This document shows, piece after piece, positions 57,295 through 64,000 of a DNA stretch of 64,000 bases. A program made the position numbers and the translations under genes. Where the stretch lies: NCBI GenBank assembly GCA_031272185.1, contig JAISUG010000010.1, positions 1 through 64,000 on the forward strand, in the 5' to 3' direction. The stretch is from Lachnospiraceae bacterium. GTDB taxonomy: Bacteria; Bacillota; Clostridia; Lachnospirales; Lachnospiraceae. Every line of letters starts with the position of its first letter. Within the stretch, counting starts at the first letter, position 1. The notes under the pieces are model-generated. The model did not search any database, had not been told where the DNA came from, and saw only the letters and a list, made by a program, of their open reading frames with translations.

Positions 57295-58584
57295 TTACTT
57301 GTCGTCCTGGAACCTGAAGTTCGCATACGCACTGATGCCATGCTCGTGGAGGTCCAGCCCGTCGATTTCCACGTTCTGGGGCACCCGCAGGCCCACAGTC
57401 TCCTTGATGATGAAAAACAGCACCAATGCCGCCAGCAGCGCATACGCCAGCACGGCGAACACACCCACCGCCTGGATGGCCAGGAACTTGATGCGGCTTA
57501 GGCCCATCTCGGCCAGCGCGCTGTTCTTGGCAAAAACCGCCGTGAGGATCGTGCCCAAGAACCCGCACACCCCATGGACCGTGATGGCGCCCGCCGGGTC
57601 GTCCACTTTCAGCACCCTGTCGATGAATTCCAGCGCAAACACCACCACCACGCCGCTTATGGCGCCGATGGCCAGTGCGCCGTAATCGCCCACCACGTCA
57701 CAGCCCGCGGTGATGGCCACCAGGCCGGCCAGGACGCCATTGAACGTCATGGGCACGTCCGGCTTGCCATACCGCACCCAGGAGATGAGCAGCGACACCA
57801 GCGCCGCGGCCGCGGCCGCCAGGTTCGTGGTGACGGCGATGTCGCCCAGGTTCGTGGTGACGGCCGTGGTGGAGCCGCAGTTGAACCCGAACCAGCAAAA
57901 CCACAGTATGAAGACGCCCAGCGCGGTCAGTGGCAGGTTGTGCCCCGGGATCGCCCGGGGCTTCCCTTCCCGGCTGTATTTGCCATAGCGCGCGCCCAGC
58001 ATGGCCGCCCCCACCAGGGCACAGGCGCCACCCACCATGTGCACCGCCGAGGATCCCGCAAAGTCATGGTACCCCAGGGCGCCCAGCCACCCGTCGCCCC
58101 ATACCCAGTTGCCGGTGATGGGGTAGATGAAGATGGAAATCCCCGCGCTATAGATGAGGTAAGCGGCGAATTTCGTCCGCTCCGCCATGGCCCCGGAGAC
58201 GATGGTGGCCGCCGTGGCGCAAAACACCGTGTGGAAGATCAAAAACACGTGGATCGGCAGGCCCCGGAACAGGCCGTTCGCGTCAGCCAGGGATGTCGGG
58301 GAGAAGAAACCCTTGACCCCCAGGATGCCGCCCGCGCTTCCGCCGAACATGAAAGCGAACCCGATCAGGAAAAAACAGATGCTGCCGATGACATAATCCA
58401 TCAGGTTCTTCATGATGATGTTGCCGGCGTTTTTCGCCCTGGTGAGGCCGGTCTCCACCGCCGCGAACCCCGCCTGCATGAAGAAAACCAAAACGGCGCC
58501 GATCAGGGTCCACAAAGTGTTCAGAAGCAGTGTCGCCGCCTCCGCTTCACCGAACCCGGACGCCAAAAGTTCAGGCAAACCCAT
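57295..58584 (-). CDS. amt: Ammonium transporter
   Basis: 429 aa, eleven helices. NTLWTLIGAVLVFFMQAGFA with the family opening, ETGLTRAKNAGNIIMKNLMD, GNWVWGDGWLGALGYHDFAG, the twin-His region SAVHMVGGACALVGAAMLGA, and HGVCGFLGTILTAVFA with the second pore His. The C-terminus ends in an Amt-type cytoplasmic tail (VGLRVPQNVEIDGLDLHEHG). No glnK gene is adjacent. It follows an aminotransferase and a hydroxyacid dehydrogenase on the same strand. GGAGG seven bases before ATG 58584. Confidence 0.95.
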   Translation of the reverse strand: MGLPELLASGFGEAEAATLLLNTLWTLIGAVLVFFMQAGFAAVETGLTRAKNAGNIIMKNLMDYVIGSICFFLIGFAFMFGGSAGGILGVKGFFSPTSLADANGLFRGLPIHVFLIFHTVFCATAATIVSGAMAERTKFAAYLIYSAGISIFIYPITGNWVWGDGWLGALGYHDFAGSSAVHMVGGACALVGAAMLGARYGKYSREGKPRAIPGHNLPLTALGVFILWFCWFGFNCGSTTAVTTNLGDIAVTTNLAAAAAALVSLLISWVRYGKPDVPMTFNGVLAGLVAITAGCDVVGDYGALAIGAISGVVVVFALEFIDRVLKVDDPAGAITVHGVCGFLGTILTAVFAKNSALAEMGLSRIKFLAIQAVGVFAVLAYALLAALVLFFIIKETVGLRVPQNVEIDGLDLHEHGISAYANFRFQDDK

Positions 58585-58615
58585 CGCAAACCTCCATTTG
58601 TGAAACCCACAGCCC

Positions 58616-58680
58616 ACCTGCCGGACGCAGGCGGCCTAAACCCCGAAACCCGCGCCGCCCCACATCAGAGCCCGGCAGGC
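58616..58680. repeat. Inverted repeat between the aminotransferase and amt genes
   Basis: CCTGCCGG (58617-58624) and CCGGCAGG (58672-58679), 47 bp apart, in the 123-bp gap. It could be a long hairpin in the transcript (processing or partial termination) or a worn small element. No T-run follows. Confidence 0.4.
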
Positions 58681-58707
58681 GGTCCCCATTTGCATATTGT
58701 CCCCGGC

Positions 58708-59847
58708 TCACCCGATAGCCTTGAGCGCATCCAGCTCCCTGGCCGCCAGCAACACGCTTTTCTTCTTGCTGCCTTTCATGATGTCGTTCAGGCTGTCCAG
58801 GAAAATGTCATTCTGCTCCTCTTTGCCCAGGCTGACCCTGCTCTTGTCGAAAGCCGAGATGAGGATCTTGTACTCCGCCAACTGCGCCCTCAGTTCCGCG
58901 GGCGGGATGTGCGCGTCGAAATAAACGAAGCTGGTCTGGCTGGGCGTGACGATGCATCCCAGTTTTTCCAGTTCCCTGGACACATAGGCCCGGTTGCGTG
59001 CATTGCGCACCTTGACGCCCTCGATGAACGCCTGGTCCTTCATGGCGGCGGTGGCGGCATATTCGCCCAGCCGGCTTAGGTTCCACCCGTGGGTGGACTT
59101 GAGCAGATGGTCGGCGATGGCCTCCGGCATGATGCCGTATCCCACCCGGACGCCGGCCAGCCCGTAGATTTTGGAAAATGTTTTCAATATGATGAGTGGC
59201 TTGTCATACCCCTCCCGAAGCATGTGGACCACGCTGGTGCAGTCCGGGGCTTCGGCGTACTCCATGTATGCCTCGTCGATGATGGTCAGCACATGGTCCG
59301 GGACCTTGCGTATGAACGCTTCCAACTTCTCGGCGGGCACATATGTGCCGGTGGGGTTGTTGGGGTTGCACACCACCACCATCTTGGTCTTGTCCGTGAT
59401 CTTCTCCAGCATCGCATCCAGGTCGTAGCAGTTGTTTTCGTCCAGGGGCGGTGTGATGCAGACGGCGCCGTAGTCGTAGGCCACTTCCTTGAACGCCTCA
59501 TATGTAGGCATGCAGAACACCACCTCGTCGCCGGGGTTGAGGAACACGGTCCCTATCATGTCGATGACCGCGGACGAACCCGAGGCGGTCACCAGCTGCA
59601 TGGGGGAGACGTCAAAATGCTCGGCGATGGCCTGTTTCAGCTGCACCGCGAACCAGTCCTGGTAATGGTTCCCCTCGCCCGCCGACTCCACCAATGCCTG
59701 CATGGCGTAGGGCGACATGCCGTACTGGCTCTCATTGAAGCACATACGGATCACGTCCCTGGGCGTGGAGCTGGATTTGCTGCGCGCCTCCCTCTTGCTG
59801 GGGGGCTTGGTCTGCATGGGGAAACTCAACATATCTATTACATTCAT
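58708..59847 (-). CDS. Class I/II aminotransferase, histidinol-phosphate aminotransferase-like
   Basis: 379 aa PLP enzyme. RMCFNESQYGMSPYAMQALV (substrate region), VTASGSSAVIDMIGTVFLNP, VVVCNPNNPTGTYVPAEKLE (cofactor Asn), TIIDEAYMEY (Asp and Tyr), ILKTFSKIYGLAGVRVGYGI with the Schiff-base Lys, and the C-terminal substrate Arg in KSRVSLGKEEQND. The pattern is closest to HisC. It lies with a hydroxyacid dehydrogenase and amt instead of his genes, so it may act on another amino acid. The first 30 residues are a Ser/Lys/Arg-rich extension. AGGAGG precedes ATG 59847. Confidence 0.85.
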   Translation of the reverse strand: MNVIDMLSFPMQTKPPSKREARSKSSSTPRDVIRMCFNESQYGMSPYAMQALVESAGEGNHYQDWFAVQLKQAIAEHFDVSPMQLVTASGSSAVIDMIGTVFLNPGDEVVFCMPTYEAFKEVAYDYGAVCITPPLDENNCYDLDAMLEKITDKTKMVVVCNPNNPTGTYVPAEKLEAFIRKVPDHVLTIIDEAYMEYAEAPDCTSVVHMLREGYDKPLIILKTFSKIYGLAGVRVGYGIMPEAIADHLLKSTHGWNLSRLGEYAATAAMKDQAFIEGVKVRNARNRAYVSRELEKLGCIVTPSQTSFVYFDAHIPPAELRAQLAEYKILISAFDKSRVSLGKEEQNDIFLDSLNDIMKGSKKKSVLLAARELDALKAIG

Positions 59848-59985
59848 GATACACCTCCTGAAATCCTTGTCTTTAAGTCACATTTCTAAATATTGACTCC
59901 CATTTCCACATTTCTTCCAAATCGCGCTTATCTTTTATTCAATGGCGCCCACTGGGGAGCTTGCACCCGCCCCGGACGGCCTCCC

Positions 59986-61002
59986 TTAGTTTATGACCGA
60001 CACCGGTTTGCCGTCCAGGTAGGCGCGGAAGTTGTCAATGGCCATGGAACACGCCCGCAGCCGGGATTCCCGGGTGAGCCAGGCGATGTGTTCTGTCACC
60101 AGCACATTGTCAAAGGCGAATATGGGGTGGTTCGGCAAAAAGGGCTCGTCCCGGAGCACGTCCAGGCCCGCCCCGTACACCTTGCCGGAGCGCAGCGCCG
60201 CCACCAGCGCGTCCTCGTCGATGAGCCCGCCCCGGGCGGTGTTGATGAGTATAACTCCCTCTTTCATCTTGTCAAATGCGGCACCGTCCAGCATCTTGTC
60301 CGTGCCCGGGTTGTGTGGGGCATGTACGGAGATCACGTCGCTGCGCGAAAGGAGCTCGTCCAGGCCCACCTGCTCGATGAAATCATACTCCGGCCCCGTG
60401 CGCTTGGTGCGGCTGTATGAGACCACTTTCATCCCGAACCCCGCCGCCATCCTCGCGAAAGCCAGGCCGATGGCCCCGATCCCGATGACGCCCGCGGTCT
60501 TCCCGTAGAGCTCGATCTGGGGCGTCAGGAGGACACCGTAGCGCTCCTGGTTCCCCCGGTTGGTCCAGTCCGTCTTTTTCGCCTTGTCCGAATGCCATGT
60601 CACGTGGTGGCACACCTCCATGAGCAACGCCCAGGCGTATTCGGCGATGGTCTGGCCGCCGTAGACGGTGTTGGTGATGGTCAGCCCCAACCGCCGGGTC
60701 ATGGCCGCATCAAAAGGCTCGAAACCATGCCCCAGCATGGCGATGTAGCGGAGTTTCGGGTGCTGTTTCAGGAACTCTTCATTGATGATCCTGGGAGATA
60801 TCCATACGCCGAAAGCCGCTTCGGCATCGCCGATATATGAATGGAGTTGGTCCAGGTCCGGGTACCCCCCGGGCTTTTCTATGACCAGCTCGTCCACTTC
60901 AGGAAATCCGTCAAGCCTGTGCCAGACCGCGGAGATCTCCTCTGCCGTCAGGTTCGGCTGCATGACGCTTTCCTGTATTACCACAGTCTTCATATGGAAC
61001 AA
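59986..61002 (-). CDS. D-isomer-specific 2-hydroxyacid dehydrogenase (glycerate/hydroxypyruvate reductase type)
   Basis: 338 aa. Rossmann motif GKTAGVIGIGAIGLAFARMA, then HAPHNPGTDKMLDGAAFDKM, catalytic Arg in LINTARGGLIDEDALVAALR, Glu in GAGLDVLRDEPFLPNHPIF and His in VLVTEHIAWLTRESR. It reduces a 2-keto acid with NADH, possibly hydroxypyruvate, glyoxylate or tartronate semialdehyde, which would link it to the carboligase-like enzyme 4 kb away. A TTG at 61002 has AAAGGA at optimal distance; the ATG at 60993 would be 14 bases away. First gene of the dehydrogenase-aminotransferase-amt unit. Confidence 0.88.
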   Translation of the reverse strand: MFHMKTVVIQESVMQPNLTAEEISAVWHRLDGFPEVDELVIEKPGGYPDLDQLHSYIGDAEAAFGVWISPRIINEEFLKQHPKLRYIAMLGHGFEPFDAAMTRRLGLTITNTVYGGQTIAEYAWALLMEVCHHVTWHSDKAKKTDWTNRGNQERYGVLLTPQIELYGKTAGVIGIGAIGLAFARMAAGFGMKVVSYSRTKRTGPEYDFIEQVGLDELLSRSDVISVHAPHNPGTDKMLDGAAFDKMKEGVILINTARGGLIDEDALVAALRSGKVYGAGLDVLRDEPFLPNHPIFAFDNVLVTEHIAWLTRESRLRACSMAIDNFRAYLDGKPVSVIN

Positions 61003-61152
61003 ACCGTCCTTTCTTTTGTTTTTCCAATCTGATCAACCCAACCATCTGATCAAACCAAATGCCCACATGTGCCCACATGGGCTTTCGCCAACCTATCGGA
61101 CATCCGCCAGCCCATCGGGCATTCACTGACCTGTCCGGCCACCGCTCCATGC

Positions 61153-61187
61153 AAAAAACCCCATCGTGCCAACGGTGGCACACGGGG
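61153..61187 (-). terminator. Intrinsic terminator inside the leader of the dehydrogenase operon (attenuator candidate)
   Basis: Minus strand: CCCC-x3-GTGCCA, 4-nt loop, TGGCAC-x2-GGGG, then TTTTTT. It lies about 60-95 nt after the predicted transcription start and about 150 nt before the dehydrogenase gene. No gene precedes it on this strand, so it must act on the leader, or it ends a short RNA. Confidence 0.7.
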
Positions 61188-61252
61188 CGGGTCTAAGATC
61201 GGTTTGGCAATGAAATCGGATTCAAAAAAGTAATCAAACGATATTGGCGTTC

Positions 61253-61281
61253 ATTATAACGGGGATACATGAGGTTGTCAA
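61253..61281 (-). promoter_or_regulatory. Perfect consensus promoter of the dehydrogenase-aminotransferase-amt operon
   Basis: Minus strand: TTGACA (61281-61276), 17-bp spacer, TATAAT (61258-61253). Leader of about 240 nt containing an early terminator and several GCCC/GGGC hairpins. Confidence 0.8.
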
Positions 61282-61364
61282 TGAAAACTCAAAAAAAATA
61301 CGAAAAACGTGACAATTACCACAAAATCCCCGACATTTCTGATTAACTTTGGCGAGTTTGTCGG

Positions 61365-61393
61365 TTGATTTTGTTTTCCGTTTATGATACAAA
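61365..61393 (+). promoter_or_regulatory. Predicted promoter of the second ABC operon
   Basis: TTGATT (61365-61370), 17-bp spacer, TACAAA (61388-61393), divergent from the promoter at 61253-61281. Confidence 0.5.
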
Positions 61394-61403
61394 TATGGGC
61401 ATG

Positions 61404-61439
61404 AAATGCGCTACGGTAGCCATACCATGGCGCATTTTT
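61404..61439 (+). terminator. Hairpin with T-run near the start of the second ABC operon's leader
   Basis: AAATGCGC (61404-61411) and GCGCATTT (61430-61437) pair perfectly, with inner GGTA/TACC and a T-run at 61435-61439. It begins within about 10 nt of the predicted start point, so either it blocks that promoter's transcript or the real promoter is elsewhere. Confidence 0.45.
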
Positions 61440-61588
61440 CGTTTTCAGGGCAAGGATGTACACTGGCCCGATGGCCGGACGGCGGTGGGTTTGCGGCGGT
61501 TTGGCAAGAAATCGGATGAATGTCATACGGAAAACAAAAACAGATAACCAGACGATCAGCACAACGTTATAAAGGCAACCGGCGATGG

Positions 61589-61619
61589 CGCCCACCCCCA
61601 TGGGGGAGGCGTCTTTTCT
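61589..61619 (+). terminator. Terminator-like hairpin just ahead of the second dppB-like gene
   Basis: CGCC-CCCCC pairs with GGGGG-GGCG (61589-61611), followed by TCTTTTCTT. It ends about 10 bp before the AGGAGG of the permease gene, an attenuator-like position. Confidence 0.5.
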
Positions 61620-61643
61620 TATCACGATAGGAGGTGATGGGGA

Positions 61644-62561
61644 TTGTTGCGATATGTACTCAAGCGCTTGGGCGTGGGCTTGCTCACCCTCCTGGTGCTG
61701 ACGACCATCACGTTTTTCATGACCAAGGCCATGCCGGGCAGCCCCCTGCAGTCGAAAAATGTGACGGGTGCACTGCTGGAAAAAATGGAAGAGAAGTACG
61801 GGCTGAACAAACCTGTCATCCAGCAGTATGCCACCTATCTGGTGAACATCCTTTCTGGCGATCTGGGCATTTCCTATAAGAAACCCAGCACCACCGTGTC
61901 GGATCTCATCCGCAAGACATTCGGCCCCACACTCAGGCTGGGGCTGGTAACATTGGCACTGACGCTGGTGTTGGGCGTGATAGCGGGCATCGCCATGGCC
62001 AGGGCCAAGAGCAATTTCGTCAAGGGGCTGTGGCTGTCTGGCCTCACGTTGGGCGTCAGCGTGCCGAACTTCATCGTGGCGCTGCTGCTGCTGGTGATAT
62101 TCGGCGTGCAGCTGCGGTTCTTCCCCATACTGGGGCTTTCCACGCCGATGCACTACGTGCTGCCCGCATTGGCCCAGGGGTTTTACCCCATATCCGCCGT
62201 GGCCAGGCTCACGCAGACAAGTTATGAAGACGTGATGAAACAGGACTATGTCACTTTTGCCAAAGCCAAAGGCATCCACCCGTTCACGGTGATGATCCGC
62301 CATGTGCTGCGCAATGCCTTGCTCCCCGTGATCACATACATGGGCCCCACGGTGGCGTTCCTGCTCACCGGCAGTGTCGTAATAGAAAACCTCTATACGA
62401 TACCGGGCATGGGCAGGGAATTCGTTTACGCCATCTCCAACCACGACTACACGGTGGTGATGGGGATGACGATATTCATGGGGGCGCTCATCATCGTGTG
62501 CACCATCACCGCGGACCTGCTCTGCGCGCTGGTGGATCCCCGGATGCGCAAGACGCTGTGA
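61644..62561 (+). CDS. Peptide-type ABC transporter permease, DppB/OppB family (second operon)
   Basis: 305 aa. LRYVLKRLGVGLLTLLVLTT opening helix, KYGLNKPVIQQYATYLVNIL, SGDLGISYK, EAA loop DYVTFAKAKGIHPFTVMIRH, then GSVVIENLYTIPGMGREFVY. Six helices. The start is TTG (61644), nine bases after AGGAGG; an ATG nearby is out of frame. First gene of an operon that continues past the right edge and is distinct from the one at 2-8 kb. Confidence 0.9.
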   Translation: MLRYVLKRLGVGLLTLLVLTTITFFMTKAMPGSPLQSKNVTGALLEKMEEKYGLNKPVIQQYATYLVNILSGDLGISYKKPSTTVSDLIRKTFGPTLRLGLVTLALTLVLGVIAGIAMARAKSNFVKGLWLSGLTLGVSVPNFIVALLLLVIFGVQLRFFPILGLSTPMHYVLPALAQGFYPISAVARLTQTSYEDVMKQDYVTFAKAKGIHPFTVMIRHVLRNALLPVITYMGPTVAFLLTGSVVIENLYTIPGMGREFVYAISNHDYTVVMGMTIFMGALIIVCTITADLLCALVDPRMRKTL

Positions 62562-62704
62562 ATTGCCGCAGTTGCGTTGGCGCAATGCGCCGGCCCGGGG
62601 CCATAGGTTGACACCGGCGGCTTCATCCTGTCGCATCACATGCCCGGCGCATACCGCCGGCTGCGTAGCGCCGGCCCGGCACCGCAGCCGGAAACGCAGG
62701 TTTC

Positions 62705-62730
62705 CCAGGAGATAGTACCAGGAGATAGTA
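62705..62730 (+). repeat. 13-bp tandem duplication of a ribosome-binding site
   Basis: CCAGGAGATAGTA occurs twice in a row (62705-62717, 62718-62730) directly before the ATG of the second dppC-like gene. Only the second AGGAG is at working distance (eight bases). Confidence 0.85.
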
Positions 62731-62732
62731 CC

Positions 62733-63641
62733 ATGACAGAGACAGAGCTTACCCGGAAGCTGCTTCCGGAGGAAAAAAACGACGAATTCATAGCCATCGA
62801 AAGCGAGACGTTCCTACAGGCGGCCTGGCGCAAATTCCGCGGCAACAAAAGGGCCCTCATCGGCATGGTGGTGCTCATCTTCGTGGTGCTGGCGGCCCTC
62901 TTCGGCCCGTTTCTGTGCCCCTTTTCATACGAGACCCAGCTGCCTGAGAAAAACGCACCCATGAGCCTGCTGCATTTCTTCGGGACGGACAAATTCGGGC
63001 GCGACATCTTCGTCCGCATCCTGTACGGGGCGCGCATCAGCCTTTCGGTGGGGTTCGTGGCGGCCATCATCAACCTGATCTTCGGCACACTCTACGGCGG
63101 CATCGCCGGTTATGTGGGCGGCAAGCTGGACATCCTCATGATGCGCCTGGTGGACATCATCTACTCGGTGCCCCCCACCCTCTATGTGGTGCTGATCATG
63201 CTAATGTTCGGGCCCAGCGTCACCTCGGTGATGATAGGCATCTCCATATCCAGCTGGATGGGCATGGCCCAGATCGTGCGGTCCAATGTGATGAGCCTGA
63301 AAGAGCAGGAATTCACCATGGCGGCCTTCGTGCTGGGCGCAGGCGACTCCAGGATCCTGATCAAGCACCTGCTGGTAAACACCATGGGCCCTATCATCGT
63401 GACCGTGACACTGATGGTGCCCCAGGCCATCTTCACCGAGGCATGGCTGAGTTTCCTGGGCGTGGGCATCTCGGCGCCCATGGCCAGCTGGGGGACGTTG
63501 GCCCAGGATGCGCGCAGCCTCATCGAGGTCTACCCCATGCAGACGGTATTCCCGATGCTGGCCATATGCATCACTATCTTCGCATTCAACTTCGTGGGGG
63601 AGGGGTTGGGGACGGCCCTGGACCCGAAGCAGAAACACTAA
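62733..63641 (+). CDS. Peptide-type ABC transporter permease, DppC/OppC family (second operon)
   Basis: 302 aa. First helix ALIGMVVLIFVVLAALFGPF, then SLLHFFGTDKFGRDIFVRIL, YGGIAGYVGGKLDILMMRLV, EAA loop EFTMAAFVLGAGDSRILIKH and AWLSFLGVGISAPMASWGTL. Partner of the permease encoded 171 bp upstream. ATG 62733 is preceded by a duplicated ribosome site; the frame extension to 62640 is rejected. Confidence 0.93.
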   Translation: MTETELTRKLLPEEKNDEFIAIESETFLQAAWRKFRGNKRALIGMVVLIFVVLAALFGPFLCPFSYETQLPEKNAPMSLLHFFGTDKFGRDIFVRILYGARISLSVGFVAAIINLIFGTLYGGIAGYVGGKLDILMMRLVDIIYSVPPTLYVVLIMLMFGPSVTSVMIGISISSWMGMAQIVRSNVMSLKEQEFTMAAFVLGAGDSRILIKHLLVNTMGPIIVTVTLMVPQAIFTEAWLSFLGVGISAPMASWGTLAQDARSLIEVYPMQTVFPMLAICITIFAFNFVGEGLGTALDPKQKH

Positions 63642-63682
63642 GTTCCGGATGAACCAATACATTTAGCAAGGGGATACCAATT

Positions 63683-64000
63683 ATGAGTTTGCTGGAAGTT
63701 CGAAATCTCACGACTTCATTCAAAACAGACCAAGGCATCGTCACCGCTGTCAGGGGCGTGGACTACCGCGTGGAAAAAGGCGAGATCCTGGGGATTGTGG
63801 GGGAATCCGGCTCCGGGAAGAGTGTGGGCATGTTTTCGCTCATGGGGCTGTTGGCGGACAACGGATCCGTGACCGATGGCACGATCACATTCGACGGGGA
63901 GGACATCACCCCACCCCGGGGCACAGACCGCAAAGGCCGCAGCGCATATGAGAAAAAGATGCGCGCCATCCGGGGCAACAAGATAGGGATGATTTTCCAG
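63683..64000 (+). CDS. Peptide-type ABC transporter ATPase, OppD/DppD family (partial)
   Basis: Cut by the right edge after 106 codons. MSLLEVRNLTTSFKTDQGIV, Walker A GIVGESGSGKSVGMFSLMGL, ITFDGEDITPP, and it ends at the Q-loop (NKIGMIFQ). AAGGGG precedes ATG 63683, 41 bp after the permease gene. The signature and Walker B motifs lie beyond the window. Confidence 0.93.
   Translation, partial: MSLLEVRNLTTSFKTDQGIVTAVRGVDYRVEKGEILGIVGESGSGKSVGMFSLMGLLADNGSVTDGTITFDGEDITPPRGTDRKGRSAYEKKMRAIRGNKIGMIFQ

Noticed and set aside
61090..61140. Third copy of the family-2 inverted-repeat element
   Set aside because: Fragments such as GCCAGCCCATCGGGC and TGACCTGTCC resemble it, but the ends do not pair and the similarity is too short.
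61153..61187. T-box leader of the dehydrogenase operon
   Set aside because: There is a TGGCAC near the terminator, but the conserved T-box core and Stem I features are not visible.

Overview
The window looks like a chromosomal segment of an anaerobic, moderately high-GC Bacillota (Clostridia-type) bacterium. The evidence is strong AGGAGG-type ribosome sites with frequent TTG/GTG starts, Gram-positive style lipoproteins, an ECF folate transporter, an Rnf subunit, a potassium-dependent membrane pyrophosphatase, and a formate/tetrahydrofolate C1 module (fhs, fchA, folD, formate channel). No rRNA, tRNA or CRISPR array was recognised. Both window edges cut genes: rnfC on the left and an ABC ATPase on the right.

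Layout. 1-8.2 kb (minus): rnfC start, then a peptide-type ABC transporter operon (dppB-C-D-F-A like) ending in a double-cupin gene. 8.2-8.9 kb: a small inverted-repeat element and the 3' remnant of a C5 DNA methyltransferase. 9.0-11.6 kb: a GH3 glycosidase with a palindromic operator. 11.7-27.2 kb (minus): a five-gene, 15-kb operon behind one consensus promoter. It encodes a VWA surface protein, a giant tubulin/FtsZ-like GTPase, a two-TM protein, a 1741-aa membrane protein with a LIM-like zinc finger and DA1-like metallopeptidase, and an SH3-domain lipoprotein. This is the best candidate for a poorly described system. 27.4-28.1 kb: a low-GC RelB-type/PIN toxin-antitoxin pair. 28.1-35.6 kb: hisB, a repeat array, a DUF4349 lipoprotein, a two-component system, an AAA-like/PD-(D/E)XK protein and trmL. 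35.8-40.3 kb: folC (with repeat insertions) and hppA. 41.0-47.4 kb: fthC, fhs, fchA, folD, a formate channel and folT. 47.5-54.2 kb: a DRTGG-like protein, a PHP protein, a polysaccharide deacetylase, hisH, hisF, ung, uppP and a DUF4143 fragment. 54.3-61.0 kb: a glyoxylate-carboligase-like enzyme with a divergent IclR regulator, then amt, a HisC-like aminotransferase and a D-2-hydroxyacid dehydrogenase. 61.6-64 kb: a second peptide-type ABC operon.

Repeats are a strong secondary theme. One family of about 75-bp imperfect palindromes occurs at five intergenic sites, one of them expanded into an exact 72-bp tandem array. A second family of about 70-bp inverted-repeat elements occurs twice, one copy with perfect 12-bp ends and a 13-bp flanking duplication that preserves a ribosome site. 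Several ~70-bp or shorter tandem arrays lie in leaders, and in-frame minisatellite-like expansions sit inside otherwise conserved enzymes (DppF-like ATPase, FolC, 5-formyl-THF cyclo-ligase). All functional calls rest on reading motifs by eye; no database search was possible.
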